Shown piece after piece: positions 62,222 through 64,000 of a stretch of DNA of 64,000 nucleotides. Position 1 is the stretch's first letter. The number at the start of each line of letters is the position of its first letter. The stretch spans positions 186,001 to 250,000 of the forward strand of contig NZ_JAUSZM010000003.1 of NCBI RefSeq assembly GCF_030817655.1, written 5' to 3'. The stretch comes from Streptomyces sp. V4I2 (GTDB taxonomy: Bacteria; Actinomycetota; Actinomycetes; Streptomycetales; Streptomycetaceae). The notes below the pieces were generated by a model. That model saw nothing but the letters and a program-made list of their open reading frames with translations. It had not been told where the DNA came from and searched no databases. The translations under genes were made by a program, and so were the position numbers.

Positions 62222-63874
62222 TCAGCGGACGAGCCGTCGGGCGTCCCAGACAAGGATGGAGGCGCTGCTCAGGTGCCAGGTGGCCAGGTACCGGCCGTCG
62301 GGCGAGGTCCGCACCTGGTGGGCCCTGCCGCGGCGGTCCGGGGTGAACTCGCCGAGCAGTTCGCCGGTGTCGGTCCGGTGGATGCGGACGGTGTCCCCCG
62401 GGACGGCGAGCCAGCGGCCGCCGTCACCGACGGCGAACCGGTGCGAGCCCGGGATGTGCAGGCGCTCCTGGCCGCCGGGCAGACCCAGGATCCGGACCCC
62501 GTCCAGGGTGACGGTGGCCAGCCAGCTGCCGTCGGGGGCGAAGGCCAGGCGGTAGACGGCCCCCGGTGACGTGGGGAGTTCGGCCTGCAGTTTGCCGGAG
62601 ACGGGGTCCCACAGCCGGATCCGCCCGTTCACGTCGCCGACGGCGACGGTCCGGCCGTCCGGGGAGCAGGCCATGGCGCTGACGGGGGCGCGAGGGTCCG
62701 ACTTCTTCCCGAGCCGTCTGATCGCGTAGGTCGTGCTGTCGATGACCGCGGGGCGGGGCGAGGTGTCGGTGGCGACCCAGGCACCGCCTGGGTCGAGGGC
62801 GAGTTGGGTGGTCCAGCCGTCGACCGACCGCAGGTGCCGGCCGGTGGCGGCGTCCCACCAGCGGGCGGCGTCATAGTCCCCGGTGATGACCCGGCTGCCG
62901 TCCGGCGTGATCGCGCACACCTCGTGGATCCCCTCGGTCGGGCCCAGGACGTGCCGCACGCTCCGGTCGGCGACGTCGTGGATCCGGCTGGCCTTGTGGC
63001 CCGAGGCCGTCACCAGCCAGCTGCCGTCCGCCGCCAGGGCGACGTCCTTGACGTACGACGGGGACGGCAGCACGCCCACCAGGGCTGACGTCAGGTCGGT
63101 GGCGACGCGACCCGGGGCCTCCTCCCGCAGCTCCTGCCGGAGGTGGTCGGCCTCCGCCCGCAGGACGGCCTCGCCGGCCAGGGCGTCGAGCAGCAGCCCG
63201 GCCCGGAGAACCGGGTCCGGGCAGGCGCGGCGCTCCAGGCGGTGGGCGACGCGGTCCACGGCCCGGCGGGCCGCGTCGATCTCGGGGGTGTCGAACATCG
63301 CCAGGTCCGCGCGGAGTGCGGCCACGCCGCAGACCCTGACCTTCGCGGCCTGCCAGCGGGGGTTTTGGACCAGTCGTCCGGCGGCGGCGCGGTCGTGGGC
63401 GGCGATGTGCCAGGGCAGGTGGTGCCAGAGGTAGGTCTCGGCGACCGGCAGCTGCCACCAGTGGCCGCCCTCCGGCGGCAGGGTGACGGCCCGGGCGAGG
63501 ACGCGGCGGTGCCCGGCGCGGATCTCCTCCGGGGTGCGGTGGGAGGAGATGAGGGCGTGCAGCCGTCCGGGGAACGTGATCCGCCGCAGTCCGTCGCCGC
63601 CCCGGGGCAAGGCGACGAGTCCCCGGCGTTCCATCATCGGCAGGACGGTCAGGGCGGGGCGCTCCGGCGTGACGTCCTCCCAGCCGACGGCCAGGTCCGA
63701 CAGCAGGATTTCGACGTCCGGGGGGAGGGCGGTGAGCGCCAGGACCTCGTCCCGGAAGGTGTGGAGGTCGGCCAGCGCCTCCCCCTCCGGGCCGCCGCCC
63801 CACTCCGCCGCCCGGGCGGCCGCTGCGGCAGCTTGGGCCCGTTCGTACCGTTTCCCGCGCCGGAACCAGTCCAT
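62222..63874 (-). CDS. WD40-propeller protein lacking an NB-ARC/NACHT half
   Basis: 550 residues from ATG 63874, with ribosome-binding site GGGAGGGG. Residues ~40-250 form a helical region (LHALISSHRTPEEIRAGHRR, YLWHHLPWHIAAHDRAAAGR) like the part that follows the ATPase in Apaf-1-like bacterial proteins. Residues ~270-550 hold about six WD40-type blades (VALAADGSWLVTASGHKASR, CAITPDGSRVITGDYDAARW, MACSPDGRTVAVGDVNGRIR). No P-loop is present. It is either a stand-alone sensor module whose ATPase partner lies upstream outside the window or the surviving half of a STAND protein. Confidence 0.78.
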   Translation of the reverse strand: MDWFRRGKRYERAQAAAAAARAAEWGGGPEGEALADLHTFRDEVLALTALPPDVEILLSDLAVGWEDVTPERPALTVLPMMERRGLVALPRGGDGLRRITFPGRLHALISSHRTPEEIRAGHRRVLARAVTLPPEGGHWWQLPVAETYLWHHLPWHIAAHDRAAAGRLVQNPRWQAAKVRVCGVAALRADLAMFDTPEIDAARRAVDRVAHRLERRACPDPVLRAGLLLDALAGEAVLRAEADHLRQELREEAPGRVATDLTSALVGVLPSPSYVKDVALAADGSWLVTASGHKASRIHDVADRSVRHVLGPTEGIHEVCAITPDGSRVITGDYDAARWWDAATGRHLRSVDGWTTQLALDPGGAWVATDTSPRPAVIDSTTYAIRRLGKKSDPRAPVSAMACSPDGRTVAVGDVNGRIRLWDPVSGKLQAELPTSPGAVYRLAFAPDGSWLATVTLDGVRILGLPGGQERLHIPGSHRFAVGDGGRWLAVPGDTVRIHRTDTGELLGEFTPDRRGRAHQVRTSPDGRYLATWHLSSASILVWDARRLVR

Positions 63875-64000
63875 GTGCCGCCCCTCCCTACCCGACTGAC
63901 GGACAGTCAATCAGAGCCGCCGAGTGACGGCCCCGGCGGCCGTCCTCATCGGCACGGCCGCGGCCCTGGCCACGCTGCCCGGTGCACACCGCCGGAAGGC
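63875..64000. other. Right edge of the window
   Basis: Contains the ribosome-binding site of the WD40 gene. On the plus strand a GTG at about 63926 opens a hydrophobic frame (TAPAAVLIGTAAALATLPGA) that could be a signal peptide of a gene continuing outside the window; too short to call. Confidence 0.3.

Noticed and set aside
1..64000. tRNA or rRNA genes, plasmid replication origin, telomere
   Set aside because: No tRNA cloverleaf, rRNA sequence, rep gene or telomere-type palindrome cluster was recognised by reading; a tRNA and covariance-model scan would be needed to exclude them.

Overview
The window is very GC-rich, uses GTG starts often, and carries protein families typical of Streptomyces (DUF5937/ArsR regulators, ECF41 sigma factor SigJ, ALF-repeat toxins, IS701 and ISL3 elements, NRPS accessory genes). 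It looks like accessory DNA of a Streptomyces or close relative, such as a chromosome arm, genomic island or large plasmid. About half of the window is mobile DNA or its debris, and ordinary housekeeping genes are nearly absent.

Left part (1-18.9 kb). The tail of an NRPS-type cluster (truncated thioesterase, MbtH, MFS exporter) is cut at 1209 by the 38-bp terminal inverted repeat of one Tn3-family element whose tnpA carries an in-frame amber codon. A divergent ArsR-type regulator/MFS pair and a tyrosine-recombinase tail follow. A second Tn3-family transposon then runs from 7199 to 18855, bounded by identical 41-bp inverted repeats. It carries an IS630-like element with a VOC gene, an IS5 element, an intact tnpA, an NADH-dehydrogenase-like flavoprotein with its ECF41 sigma factor, and a resolvase gene split near its start codon by another IS5-type element.

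Middle (18.9-46 kb). A probable defence region holds an ApeA-like HEPN protein, a small unrecognised protein and a 1057-residue NACHT ATPase. After it come small zinc-finger genes, remnants of NHEJ genes (ligase, Ku), an IS701 element split by a group II intron and lying between the likely ribosome-binding site and the start codon of an HTH gene, and a second identical IS5 copy. Further on are a VanJ-like gene between TGTCAC-rich repeat arrays, a VOC protein and an oxidoreductase, an Imm32-like orphan, and a three-gene operon containing a chimeric membrane/sigma-region-4 protein, part of which is duplicated 8.15 kb away. A TIR-NB-ARC-TPR protein follows.

Right part (46-64 kb). A 1220-residue secreted ALF-repeat polymorphic toxin ends in an SCP1.201-like (DddA-type) deaminase, with a convergent possible immunity gene. 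Next are small secreted proteins and a trypsin-like protein with an atypical active site. A nested set of mobile elements follows: IS256 is interrupted by ISL3 (itself carrying a group II intron) and by IS1182. The window ends with a WD40 protein that lacks the expected ATPase half.

The main themes are inter-bacterial and anti-phage conflict genes embedded in layered transposons whose target duplications allow the order of insertion, and the original genes, to be reconstructed from the sequence.
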